Below, in pieces: positions 16,064 through 24,735 of a stretch of DNA of 51,166 bases. The notes beneath the pieces are model-generated. The model ran no database searches and was not told where the DNA came from. It saw only the letters and a program-made list of their open reading frames with translations. The stretch comes from Spirochaetota bacterium. GTDB taxonomy: Bacteria > Spirochaetota > UBA4802 > JAFGJZ01. Within the stretch, counting starts at the first letter, position 1, and each line of letters begins with the position of its first letter. The translations under genes were made by a program, and so were the position numbers. Location: contig JAKPJF010000061.1 of the NCBI GenBank assembly GCA_029554345.1, forward strand, positions 1 to 51,166, in the 5' to 3' direction.

Positions 16064-18120
16064 AAACAAAAAGCAAAAAATCAATTTATAAACTCTCCAT
16101 AGCTTTTACAATTATTATCTTTTCATTATTGTTTCTATTTCTGTTTATTTCTATAAATCATTTCTCTGACAATCTCATCAGAACAAACGACCTTAATTCC
16201 CTGACTTTAGCCGGAAACATGTCCAATGAGTACGAACGCTTTTTCAAACAAACAGTAAATCAGCTGAAAATCATCAATGATAACATATCCAGGCAAACTA
16301 TACATAACAGCAAGATAAACGACTATTTGAGAAATATTGCAGCAGTAAACAATTCTTTTGAAGAAATTTTCATACTTGATAATAATGGAACAATTATTAA
16401 TCATTCATATGATACCAATTTTTACGATTCCTTTGACTACTCATCACAGAAATATTTCATTAAAAGCAAAGAAACCGGAAAACCCTATTTTTCCGATTCT
16501 TTTGTTTCTTTCAAATCAAACAACATCTGTTTCACTATATCTGTTCCCGGAAACAATTATACAGTTTGTGCAATAATCAATATTGAAACCCTCACTTCAT
16601 CAATTGATAAAGAATTTGCAAACACCGGAATCTGGACGACAATAACAGATAGAAATGGAAACATAATCTATCATCCAATTAAGGATTATTCAGAACAAAG
16701 GCGGAATATTAAGAACGAAACACATATTTTTGAGGCTTTATCAGGAAAAATCGGAAGTTTTGATTTCTATACCGATGATAATAAAAACAGAGTAAGCGTT
16801 TATCCAGTAACTTCCCCGGAATGGACTGTTTCAATTTACAATAATTATGACAAAATCACCGCCCCCGCTAAATCGATGAAATTACTTCTTATTTTTGCAT
16901 TCTCTCTTGCTGCGCTTTTTCTTTTTCTAACAATATACTATTTCAAAATCAGATTCATTTTACCTCTAAACAGAATCGCTTTGCAGATGTCATCAATATC
17001 TGACGGAAATTACGGAATAAAGCTTCTGCATTCTGATTATTCTGAGATCAACGGATTCTATGAAATTTTCACCCAAATGGTTCTTTCTGTTTCATCAAGA
17101 GAAAATGCCATTTTAAAATCAGAGAACCTCCTTGACAAAATATTCAAAACAATGCGTGACGCAATTACAGTCTGCGATAAAAACGGAAATATAACTTTTA
17201 TGAATCCCACTGCAAAAAAATATTCAGGATTATCTGTAGGAGACAACATTTTCAAATCAAAAAATCCATCTATCATATATTCCGACTATAAGGATGAACC
17301 AATTGAAAAGAATCTTCTTCCTTTGTATGACGCTTTTAAAAGCAAAACAAACCAGACCGGAATTTACAAAATGCAGTTTGCCGACTCTGCATTCAAATGG
17401 GTTTCGGAATATGTCTATGCTTTCGAGGATGACGATCATAATTTTGACGGAATGCTTTCTTGTGCGGCAGACATTACCGAACTCAAGGTTTCGTCTCAAA
17501 AAATATCAGACACTCTAAGAGAAAAAGATATTCTTTTAAAAGAAATCCATCACAGAGTCAAAAACAATCTTCAGATCATATCATCGCTTTTATCTCTTCA
17601 GGCTAATACGATTAAAAATGCCGAGATAACTTCTATTTTATCCGAAAGCCGTAATAGAGTAAAAACCATGGCTCTTATTCATGAAAAACTGTACCAGTCA
17701 ACAGACCTGACCAGAATTGAAATCCGCTCATATCTCAAAAATCTGGTTCAGCAGATTTTTGCGGGAAGTTCTGCTGACATAAGACAAATTTCTTACGAAG
17801 TCCGCTCAGACAATGTTTTCATGTCAATCGATGACGCGGTTCCATGCGGACTTATAATAAACGAATTAGTCTCAAACTCAATTAAACACGCCTTTAACGA
17901 TGGTAGAAAGGGACGGATTATTGTAGAATTTCTACTGCTTCCTAACGGAAAAAGATCTCTTGCCGTTGCCGATGACGGCGAAGGAATTCCTCATAATTTC
18001 GATATCGATAAAACAGACAGTCTTGGAATGAAACTCGTTTCTTCTCTTTCAAAGCAAATCGGAGGAGAACCGAATATTATAAGACAGGATAACGGAACAG
18101 CAGTCATCATTATCTTTTAG
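16060..18120 (+). CDS. Cache-HAMP-PAS sensor histidine kinase (HisKA_2 type)
   Basis: A 686-aa membrane sensor kinase. Order: TM1 (about 10-30), an extracytoplasmic Cache-like domain (31-270), TM2 (about 275-297), HAMP (about 298-348), PAS (about 358-475), a HisKA_2 phosphoacceptor helix KEIHHRVKNNLQ with the probable phospho-His497, and an HATPase_c domain with N-box ELVSNSIKHAF, G1 DDGEGIP and G2 SLGMKLV. It starts in an ATGA overlap with the second binding lipoprotein, so the three genes form one unit. No response regulator follows directly; the next gene is a CBS-SpoIIE phosphatase after 132 bp. HisKA_2 kinases often act on single-domain or output regulators encoded elsewhere. Confidence 0.9.
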   Translation: MKTKSKKSIYKLSIAFTIIIFSLLFLFLFISINHFSDNLIRTNDLNSLTLAGNMSNEYERFFKQTVNQLKIINDNISRQTIHNSKINDYLRNIAAVNNSFEEIFILDNNGTIINHSYDTNFYDSFDYSSQKYFIKSKETGKPYFSDSFVSFKSNNICFTISVPGNNYTVCAIINIETLTSSIDKEFANTGIWTTITDRNGNIIYHPIKDYSEQRRNIKNETHIFEALSGKIGSFDFYTDDNKNRVSVYPVTSPEWTVSIYNNYDKITAPAKSMKLLLIFAFSLAALFLFLTIYYFKIRFILPLNRIALQMSSISDGNYGIKLLHSDYSEINGFYEIFTQMVLSVSSRENAILKSENLLDKIFKTMRDAITVCDKNGNITFMNPTAKKYSGLSVGDNIFKSKNPSIIYSDYKDEPIEKNLLPLYDAFKSKTNQTGIYKMQFADSAFKWVSEYVYAFEDDDHNFDGMLSCAADITELKVSSQKISDTLREKDILLKEIHHRVKNNLQIISSLLSLQANTIKNAEITSILSESRNRVKTMALIHEKLYQSTDLTRIEIRSYLKNLVQQIFAGSSADIRQISYEVRSDNVFMSIDDAVPCGLIINELVSNSIKHAFNDGRKGRIIVEFLLLPNGKRSLAVADDGEGIPHNFDIDKTDSLGMKLVSSLSKQIGGEPNIIRQDNGTAVIIIF

Positions 18121-18226
18121 GCTTAATATGTTATCTAAGGTATTCGTCGAACATTTCCGGCACAAAACAACTGCATAATTTATCAGAACTTTACAAAATA
18201 TTTAAATAGATTATCTATATTAATGT

Positions 18227-18253
18227 TAAACACTCCTAGCCATGGAGTGTTTA
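18227..18253 (+). promoter_or_regulatory. Hairpin sequestering the ribosome-binding site of the CBS-SpoIIE gene
   Basis: TAAACACTCC (18227-18236) and GGAGTGTTTA (18244-18253) form a perfect 10-bp stem with a 7-nt loop. The 3' arm contains the GGAG Shine-Dalgarno and the A of the start codon. The structure would hide the translation start unless melted, bound or overridden. An upstream ATG at 18223 exists but has no ribosome-binding site. Confidence 0.55.
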
Positions 18254-19473
18254 TGATGTCATTCACTGAAGAAAAAAATGAAGTGCTTTCCGGATTGAAG
18301 ACAATTATAAGGAGCTTAAAAGATAAACAACACGGAGAAATCATAGCCAAAATAGCTTCGACATATTATTATACAAAATCGGATTCAGCAGTACTTGAGA
18401 TAGCCGAAGATATGGAAAAAATCGCTGATGTTCAGGCGATAGGAATAACTGACAAATCCGGACATATAATCGGACTTATCTCGAGAAAAATACTTTTCGA
18501 TTTTCTAAGCAAGCCATTCGGCAGAGATCTTTATCACAGCAAAACTGCCGGTGAAATATGTTCAAACTGCTTTGTATATGATTATCAGAGCAACATCTAT
18601 TCTATTGCCGAAGAAATCGAAGAAAAGCATGGTCTTAAAAATGATAAATATTTTGCAATATCAAAGAAAGGCATATTTTACGGAATTTTTTCTACAAAAG
18701 ACATACTTATTTATCTTTCAGGAATTACACAGAAAGATATTCAGCTTGCGCGTAAACTTCAAAGCAACATTGTAAAAGAAGATTTGATATTCGAAAACAC
18801 ATCATTTTCAGTGTGCGCAGTTAACCGGTCTGCAAAAGGAGTCTCCGGAGATTTTTACGATGTAAGAGAATATAGAGGAGGAAGATGGCTGTTTACGCTG
18901 TGTGATGTTTCCGGAAAGGGTATTTCGGCATCCCTCGTTACTTCAGCAATCGGAGGTCTTTTCAGTGCGTATGATTTTTCATCAGGTATATGCACCTTTA
19001 TTCAAAAAATGAATTCTTTTCTTCTTTCAACTTTTGGAAACGAGAAATTTGTCACAGGAGTCTTTGCGGACCTAAATGAACAAACCGGAGAACTCACAAT
19101 CTTCGACATGGGTCATTCACTCATATATCTTTTCAGAAACGGTAGATTCTTCAGACTAACCACTTCACAAGACAACAATATTCCTTTAGGAATAGCAGAT
19201 AATGAAAACAGTATTCCTTCCGATAAAATCAAATTAGAAAAATATGATCTTTTTATGCTGGTGACAGACGGTCTTATTGAACAAGTCAATGAATCTGGAG
19301 AGCAATACGGTTCAGTAAGATTCGCGGCAAACGTCGGGAGATACGCCGAAAGAGGGATTGATACTATTAAAGATGAATTGCTCAAAGACATTTCAAGATA
19401 TAAGGGACGCCAGCCTCTTCACGATGACATGACGATGATAATTCTTTCTTTCAAAAACAATATATCCGACTGA
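18253..19473 (+). CDS. CBS-domain SpoIIE (PP2C) serine phosphatase
   Basis: A 406-aa cytosolic PP2C-type phosphatase. The N-terminal half (about 20-170) contains two CBS-like units (ADVQAIGITDKSGHIIGLIS and DKYFAISKKGIFYGIFSTKD), which in this family bind adenine nucleotides. A linker helix QLARKLQSNIV leads into a SpoIIE domain with GDFYD, DVSGKG, MGHSL, TDGLIE and HDDMT; the metal-binding Asp residues are all retained, so it should be active. ATG 18253 (or 18256) is chosen for the GGAG just upstream. The substrate is probably an anti-sigma antagonist (STAS) protein or a regulator elsewhere. Its place after the kinase unit suggests a common signalling pathway, though it seems to be a separate transcript. 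Confidence 0.88.
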   Translation: MMSFTEEKNEVLSGLKTIIRSLKDKQHGEIIAKIASTYYYTKSDSAVLEIAEDMEKIADVQAIGITDKSGHIIGLISRKILFDFLSKPFGRDLYHSKTAGEICSNCFVYDYQSNIYSIAEEIEEKHGLKNDKYFAISKKGIFYGIFSTKDILIYLSGITQKDIQLARKLQSNIVKEDLIFENTSFSVCAVNRSAKGVSGDFYDVREYRGGRWLFTLCDVSGKGISASLVTSAIGGLFSAYDFSSGICTFIQKMNSFLLSTFGNEKFVTGVFADLNEQTGELTIFDMGHSLIYLFRNGRFFRLTTSQDNNIPLGIADNENSIPSDKIKLEKYDLFMLVTDGLIEQVNESGEQYGSVRFAANVGRYAERGIDTIKDELLKDISRYKGRQPLHDDMTMIILSFKNNISD

Positions 19474-19571
19474 TAATTTCTGTTTCAATACGCCAGATCA
19501 GAACATAATTCTTTTCTATAATCTTTCAAATTATACTTGAATCATTACGCATATTCTGAAATCATAAATAC

Positions 19572-20222
19572 ATGGATCATGAACTCCTGATTTCAAAATT
19601 TAAATCAGCCAACACCGGAATTAGCGGTTCGGATGAGTATTTAAACTGCTCTGTAGTCGCACTCGTTTTAACGGACGGAACGCCTCAATTCCTTTTTGAA
19701 AAAAGAGCCGAAGGAACACGTCAAGGCGGAGAAATTTCTTTTCCCGGCGGAGTTATAGATACATCCATCGACAAATCACCTTATGATGCAGCACTTCGTG
19801 AAGTCGAAGAAGAAACTGGCATATCACCGGAAATGTTTTCTAAACTTCTGCCTCTTGATACAATCATTTCTCCGATGGGAGCTCTAGTTCATCCTTTCGC
19901 CGGATTCGTACAGGGTGTAAAAGAAAAAGATATTGTTATTGATGAACTTGAAATTTCAGAAGTATTCACAATTCCTCTTTCTTTTTTTATCGATAAGGAA
20001 CCTCAGATTTATCATGTAAAACTTACTGTCAATCCTTCAAGTGCAGATGATGACGGAAGGATTATTGAACTTCTTCCTTCAAAAAAGCTGAATCTTCCTC
20101 CAATGTATCATAAACCATGGGGAAATATGCTGCACAGGGTTTATTATTACAAAACAGATTTCGGTCCTATATGGGGATTAACTGCCAGAATAATTTTTGA
20201 TTTCATGAAACGCATAAAGTAA
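19572..20222 (+). CDS. NUDIX hydrolase, CoA pyrophosphatase-like
   Basis: A 216-aa NUDIX enzyme. RQGGEISFPGGVID followed by ALREVEEETGI matches the CoA/8-oxo-dNTP subgroup, in which the FPGG segment precedes the NUDIX box. The metal-binding REVEEE core is intact, while the first Glu of the strict GX5E pattern is not obvious. It would cleave a nucleoside diphosphate derivative such as CoA into a phosphopantetheine and a nucleotide. The ATG at 19572 lacks a Shine-Dalgarno. It is followed after 3 bp by the 305-aa unknown protein. Confidence 0.85.
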   Translation: MDHELLISKFKSANTGISGSDEYLNCSVVALVLTDGTPQFLFEKRAEGTRQGGEISFPGGVIDTSIDKSPYDAALREVEEETGISPEMFSKLLPLDTIISPMGALVHPFAGFVQGVKEKDIVIDELEISEVFTIPLSFFIDKEPQIYHVKLTVNPSSADDDGRIIELLPSKKLNLPPMYHKPWGNMLHRVYYYKTDFGPIWGLTARIIFDFMKRIK

Positions 20223-20225
20223 CCG

Positions 20226-21143
20226 ATGAAACCTTCTAAAATTCTAATATTAAGCGAAAGCACTATCTGCTTCAGCAACATATATTCTGATTATGCTGAA
20301 ATAAAAAGGCAAATTAATCCTGGTGATTCATTTCAAAATTACATTCTAACTGCTGTTGATTTTGATTCAAAAATTGCATTAAAAGAATTTCCTTTATCAA
20401 CAGTGGCTTTTTCAGAAGAATTCACTAATGAAACTGAAGCCGAAATGAAAAGCAAATCAATTCCGTTTTATCTTAATCACAACTATCTGACAAACAATCT
20501 AGAAAAAATCATAAGAATTTTCAGCAAACTCAATACAGAAAAAAAAATAGCTGTATTCTCACCTGACAAAGAACGGAATACGATCCTAAAAGCAGTTCTT
20601 CGATTATTCAATTATGATATGATCGAAATATATAACTTCAATGATCTTTTCTCTCTGAATGACTCTGAAATATCATTTATATTTGCAGACATTTCTTCAA
20701 AATCTTTTTCATCAGAACAATATGTAAAAAAAGCTCTTTTCGGTCGTTTGAAATTTATACCGTTCATTCCTTTCTACACCGAAAACGGAATAGGAATATC
20801 AGATATAGCGTGCGGCTTAAACAAGGTAGCTCGTTTCATTTTAAGCTTTGACGAAATGATGAGTTTTATTTCTCACAATTTTTCATCACACGAAATATTC
20901 AACGAAAACAGAAAATTGAATGATTTTTTTCATTCTCATAAAAATAAAACTGTGTTCAGCCTCGATCTCAAATCTGATTATCATCAAAATTATCAAAGCA
21001 TGGTTCTGACCAGCAAGGATTTTTCAGACTCAGATGAAGGTTTAATCTCTCAGATATCTAAACTTGATGAAAGCATGACAAAACGCGAATTGGTAAAATG
21101 GTTTATCATAGATGACAATTCCGCCGGAAAATCAAAAAGCTGA
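20226..21143 (+). CDS. Unknown protein with a pseudo-receiver-like segment, 305 aa
   Basis: I do not recognise a family. The chain is soluble and rich in Ser, Phe and Asn. Residues about 104-165 (KKIAVFSPDKERNTILKAV ... FIFADIS) have the alternating strand/helix look of a response-regulator receiver, but the phosphoacceptor Asp and acidic pocket are not clear, so it would be a degenerate receiver at best. The C-terminal 80 residues are polar. ATG 20226 lacks a strong ribosome-binding site and sits 3 bp after the NUDIX stop, so coupled translation is likely. Confidence 0.6.
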   Translation: MKPSKILILSESTICFSNIYSDYAEIKRQINPGDSFQNYILTAVDFDSKIALKEFPLSTVAFSEEFTNETEAEMKSKSIPFYLNHNYLTNNLEKIIRIFSKLNTEKKIAVFSPDKERNTILKAVLRLFNYDMIEIYNFNDLFSLNDSEISFIFADISSKSFSSEQYVKKALFGRLKFIPFIPFYTENGIGISDIACGLNKVARFILSFDEMMSFISHNFSSHEIFNENRKLNDFFHSHKNKTVFSLDLKSDYHQNYQSMVLTSKDFSDSDEGLISQISKLDESMTKRELVKWFIIDDNSAGKSKS

Positions 21144-21150
21144 TTTTAGC

Positions 21151-21179
21151 TTGACACTTTCATTTTTACGGATTAAAAG
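21151..21179 (+). promoter_or_regulatory. Promoter of the MshEN-domain gene
   Basis: TTGACA (21151-21156), a 17-bp spacer and TAAAAG (21174-21179) stand directly before the ATG at 21185. The predicted transcription start falls on or beside the start codon, so the mRNA may be leaderless; no convincing Shine-Dalgarno is present. Confidence 0.5.
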
Positions 21180-21184
21180 AATTT

Positions 21185-21457
21185 ATGAGTAATTTTAAAC
21201 GCGTAGGCGAATTTCTTGTTGAAAACGGAATAATTACTGAGGATCAGCTCCGTGCTTCTCTCGAACTGCAGAAAGACAATCCTCAAACTGCAATAGGTCA
21301 GGTTATGGTAACTTTGGGCTATGTCTCTAAAGAAGAACTGATCATGGCGATGGAAATGTACATGATTGCAACCGGTACTACGACTGATGTTTCCGACGAA
21401 TGGCTTGACCAGGAAGAAATAGACTCACTTCTCGATAGAATAAAGACCCAAAAATAA
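21185..21457 (+). CDS. Stand-alone MshEN (GspE N-terminal-like) domain protein
   Basis: A 90-aa protein that is almost only the domain found at the N-terminus of GspE/PilB/MshE ATPases. Two consecutive motif halves are visible: RVGEFLVENGIITEDQL and, after SLELQ, IGQVMVTLGYVSKEEL. In MshE such tandem motifs bind c-di-GMP. A short acidic tail (SDEWLDQEEIDSLLDRI) may bind a partner. No secretion or pilus ATPase is encoded nearby. It lies just ahead of the chemotaxis receptor, so a c-di-GMP-dependent adaptor in motility is possible (inference). Confidence 0.7.
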   Translation: MSNFKRVGEFLVENGIITEDQLRASLELQKDNPQTAIGQVMVTLGYVSKEELIMAMEMYMIATGTTTDVSDEWLDQEEIDSLLDRIKTQK

Positions 21458-21552
21458 ATTAATCTAAAAAGTCCCGACAACAGTAAAATACTGTTTGCTT
21501 TATCTGTGCGCAATTATACAATTGAGCTATTAAACAGAAGGACTGGCTTGCA

Positions 21553-23259
21553 ATGAAAGGGTTCAGCATATCGTTTAAAACTTCTATTTTGTTCGCTCTT
21601 AACAATCTGATACTGATAGCATTCACCAGCGGTTTTTTCTTTTATAAACTTAATTTAAGTTATAACGACAAGATTGATTCCGCTCTTTCTTCAAGCGCAA
21701 AAACCTTATCTGCAATGATTGATCCGGAAATTCACAAAGAAATAGCATCTGAAAATACAGAAAACTCACAGAAGTATTCTTATTACAGAAACAAAATGAT
21801 TCAGATTCAAAAAGATAACAATCTTACATTTATATATTCACTGATAAAAGATTCAGAAGGTAAAATACATTTTATTCTCGATACGGGAGAAAATGAAAAC
21901 CACTCTCCTATTGGAATGGAATATGAAGCTGACAGCGCTGTTTTATCCGCCTTTGAAGGAATACCCGTAATAGGATCAATTACAAATGACCAGTACGGCA
22001 TATTCAAATCGGCTTATGCTCCCATAATTGACTCGGAAGGTAAAACCAGCGCTATTATCGGAGTTGATATAGACTATGCCGAGATTGTTAAGGCTAAGCG
22101 GGAAATTCTTATTTACATCATAGCAATCGCAATAACCGGATTCATTGCAAGTATTCTTCTTATTCTTTTCATCAGAAGAATACTCATAAAACCGATAAAA
22201 TCATTTTCTTCAACCATCTCTGATGTAGCCAGATTTGACGGTAATCTCGAAATGCGGTTCCCGAAAGATAAACATGATGAGATCGGAAGTATATATAATG
22301 CAGTCAACGTTCTTTTTGAAACTCTTCATGCATTGATGAAAGAAATCAAACGAGTTACCATGGAAACATCATCTTTGGCAGATAAAACCGTCGCAACAAC
22401 TGCAAATGCTAGCCGGAAATCCGAGGAACAGACAAACCTCCATCAAGAGCTGACAGCTTTTATCATAGAAAACAGAGAAGAAATCGATCTAATCAGCTTC
22501 AACAGTGATGTTCTCTATCATTCATTTATCGCACTTAACAATAAACTTGCATCAATTTTTGCAACCATGCAGGAATTAACTGCCAGTTCTTCGAAATCCA
22601 AGGAATCTCTTGTAACCATATCAGAAAAAATCACAAGCGGACAAAACTCATTGAACATTTTGAGCAAAACCATGGGATCCATTCAGGAAAGCTCTCATGA
22701 AATGAATAATATTGTAAATGTAATCAATGACATATCTGATCAGATAAATCTGCTTTCTCTAAACGCTTCGATTGAGGCGGCTCGAGCCGGTGATGCAGGC
22801 AGAGGATTTGCCGTAGTTGCAGAAGAAATATCAAAACTTGCTGATAAGACAGCAGGAAGTACAAAAGACATTGAGAATCTTATAACCAAATCAAGTGCTG
22901 AAATTGAACAAAGTTTTACAAATGTCCAATCTGCAGTTAATTCGATTTCATCAATAGTCGGAGATACCGAAGAGATTAGAAAAATAATTAATACAATGTT
23001 TGATTTTCTGCAGCTGCAGGCGGCCGTGAGAGAAAATGCCGTAAACGAAACTAATTCGGTAAAAGCAATAGCTGAGGAAAACTCAGCCGGAATTGAAAAG
23101 TATCAGCAGTTTTCTCTTGAAGCAGAAAAAACAATGAAGGCACTCAGCGAAAATCTGTCACAAAATCATGAATCCCTTTCCATGATAGCGGAATCAATCA
23201 ACCAAATTCATTCCCTCATTTCAGAGATAAGAAAGAAAACTGACTTTTTTAAAGTTTAA
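21553..23259 (+). CDS. Methyl-accepting chemotaxis protein
   Basis: A 568-aa membrane chemoreceptor. TM1 (about 12-30), a periplasmic Cache-like sensor (31-180, with [19 protein letters not shown]), TM2 (about 183-206), HAMP (about 206-260) and a long signalling coiled coil whose hairpin tip reads [26 protein letters not shown] (residues about 397-425). It controls CheA at the receptor array. ATG 21553 has AAGGA about ten bases upstream. Its last 11 bp overlap the convergent rhomboid gene. The ligand cannot be inferred; no CheW or CheA is in the window. Confidence 0.95.
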   Translation: MKGFSISFKTSILFALNNLILIAFTSGFFFYKLNLSYNDKIDSALSSSAKTLSAMIDPEIHKEIASENTENSQKYSYYRNKMIQIQKDNNLTFIYSLIKDSEGKIHFILDTGENENHSPIGMEYEADSAVLSAFEGIPVIGSITNDQYGIFKSAYAPIIDSEGKTSAIIGVDIDYAEIVKAKREILIYIIAIAITGFIASILLILFIRRILIKPIKSFSSTISDVARFDGNLEMRFPKDKHDEIGSIYNAVNVLFETLHALMKEIKRVTMETSSLADKTVATTANASRKSEEQTNLHQELTAFIIENREEIDLISFNSDVLYHSFIALNNKLASIFATMQELTASSSKSKESLVTISEKITSGQNSLNILSKTMGSIQESSHEMNNIVNVINDISDQINLLSLNASIEAARAGDAGRGFAVVAEEISKLADKTAGSTKDIENLITKSSAEIEQSFTNVQSAVNSISSIVGDTEEIRKIINTMFDFLQLQAAVRENAVNETNSVKAIAEENSAGIEKYQQFSLEAEKTMKALSENLSQNHESLSMIAESINQIHSLISEIRKKTDFFKV

Positions 23260-24109
23260 TGAAATTCCGAACTTCGTTAATGAATTCTTTATCGCTTTTT
23301 ATTCCGGATTTTTCTTCTGAATCAGAAGAATCGTGAATTATATCAAGATACTTAATATACTGCCATTCATCATCAGAAAGAGATTCCTTTCCTTTTCCGG
23401 CACGGAGCTTTTCGAGAATAACATTTTTCATTATTATAGAGCTTTCATTCTTCTCAGAAGAAACTACAGAAAACTCAGACCGCTTCTTCGATGTTCTACG
23501 CTTTTTTCTCTTAGAGAATTTATGCTTCATATATTTAAAGTAAAGAAAACCTGTCAGCAATCCCCCGAGATGTCCGACATGACTGACTCCCGGCTGAGCA
23601 CCTGAAAGTTCAAAAAACAATTCAAGTCCTGCATATAGAATGACCAGATATTTCGCACGGATGGGAAGAATGAAAAACAGAAGTATTACGGCATCCGGAT
23701 TAAGCATGCTGAAAGCCAGCATTATTCCGAAAATAGCTCCGCTTGCCCCCATGGTCAGCGAATTTTCACCGCTGATTAGTGCGATCAAAAAAATAAAAAG
23801 TCCGGCTCCGGTACCGCAGAGAAAATAGTAAAAGAAAAAACGTCTTCTCCCCCATTCTGCTTCTACCTGAATACCGAACATAATAAGCATATACATGTTA
23901 AAAAATATATGAAGATATGACATGGGATCATGTATAAATAAGTAAGTAAATATTCGCCAAACTTGATACTTCGTAATAATTTCTGAAGGAATCAGTGAGA
24001 AATTTTCTTCAAAAAAAGGAAAATACATTCTCTGCGCAAAATAGATAATTGAGGTAAATGCAGTTATCATAAATGCCGCATAATTTACAATTGATCTGTT
24101 TCTTCTCAT
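23249..24109 (-). CDS. Rhomboid-family intramembrane serine protease
   Basis: A 286-aa polytopic membrane protein with about six TM segments. The catalytic dyad is visible: Ser123 in GASGAIFG and His180 in SHVGHLGG; the conserved oxyanion-region motif HIFFNMYML precedes TM2. A basic, charged C-terminal tail of about 90 residues (KFSKRKKRRTSKK onward) is cytoplasmic and specific to this protein. ATG 24109 has GGAG upstream. It lies downstream of the TerB-like gene on the same strand. Its substrates are unknown. Confidence 0.92.
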   Translation of the reverse strand: MRRNRSIVNYAAFMITAFTSIIYFAQRMYFPFFEENFSLIPSEIITKYQVWRIFTYLFIHDPMSYLHIFFNMYMLIMFGIQVEAEWGRRRFFFYYFLCGTGAGLFIFLIALISGENSLTMGASGAIFGIMLAFSMLNPDAVILLFFILPIRAKYLVILYAGLELFFELSGAQPGVSHVGHLGGLLTGFLYFKYMKHKFSKRKKRRTSKKRSEFSVVSSEKNESSIIMKNVILEKLRAGKGKESLSDDEWQYIKYLDIIHDSSDSEEKSGIKSDKEFINEVRNFIKL

Positions 24110-24217
24110 TCATATTCTCCATTGCATTTAATACTTATTACTTATCTGATTCCTGAAGAAATGGAAAAAGATATCAAATAAACAATTGATCTGTATAATT
24201 TTATTAAATATCAGAAT

Positions 24218-24556
24218 TCAGTCGAAATTCCAGATCGAATTGATTTTCATCAGCATATTTTTTTCGCCTTCAGCAATAATTCCGTCAGCTTCAATAATAT
24301 CATTTATTTTATCAAGCAGAAGGATTTTTTCATCCATCGGGATATCCTTCAGAAATACAATCGATTCATCAAATAAATTCGATATTCTGTCAGGCGTTAA
24401 ACTGCTTATCTTTTTTACAGATGCTTCGAGATTAACATCAAAATAATGCAAATTTCCGATAAAATCTTCGATTACAGCTATTTCCGAATCAGAAACATCG
24501 CCGTCAGAAACCATAACGCTGAGAAAAAGATTTACAACAGCCTCATTTTTTGTCAT
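24218..24556 (-). CDS. TerB-like helical protein
   Basis: A 112-aa acidic all-helical protein with two metal-binding-type loops, SDGDVSDSE (about 17-25) and EADGIIAEGE (about 89-98), the arrangement seen in TerB/DjlA N-terminal-like domains. Tellurite resistance genes are not present, so the label describes the fold only. It precedes the rhomboid gene by 108 bp. The regulatory role is unknown. Confidence 0.65.
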   Translation of the reverse strand: MTKNEAVVNLFLSVMVSDGDVSDSEIAVIEDFIGNLHYFDVNLEASVKKISSLTPDRISNLFDESIVFLKDIPMDEKILLLDKINDIIEADGIIAEGEKNMLMKINSIWNFD

Positions 24557-24673
24557 AAAAGCATCCGATTAAAGAATATTTTCGGGCTAAAATATTGCAA
24601 TCACTTATTTAACCCAAATACAATCCCGACCCTATCTAAAACAATTGACATATTGCATCAAAGTATGTTACAT

Positions 24674-24709
24674 ATAATTACATTTTGAGCAAAAGCAAAA
24701 TGTAATTAT
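24674..24709. promoter_or_regulatory. 14-bp palindrome overlapping a TATAAT upstream of the SuhB-type gene
   Basis: ATAATTACATTTTG (24674-24687) and CAAAATGTAATTAT (24696-24709) are perfect inverted repeats with an 8-nt spacer. The left arm begins inside a TATAAT (24673-24678). Such a 36-bp perfect palindrome over a -10 box suits an operator for a dimeric regulator; as RNA it would be a stable hairpin just before the ribosome-binding site. A TTGACA at 24645 is 22 bp from the -10, too far for a normal spacer. Confidence 0.5.
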
Positions 24710-24735
24710 TGATTCTTTCACATCAGCGGGGAAAA

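Noticed and set aside
21480-21494. Short hairpin ACAGTA/TACTGT after the MshEN gene as a terminator
   Set aside because: The stem is only six A/T-rich base pairs with a 3-nt loop and a poor T tract.
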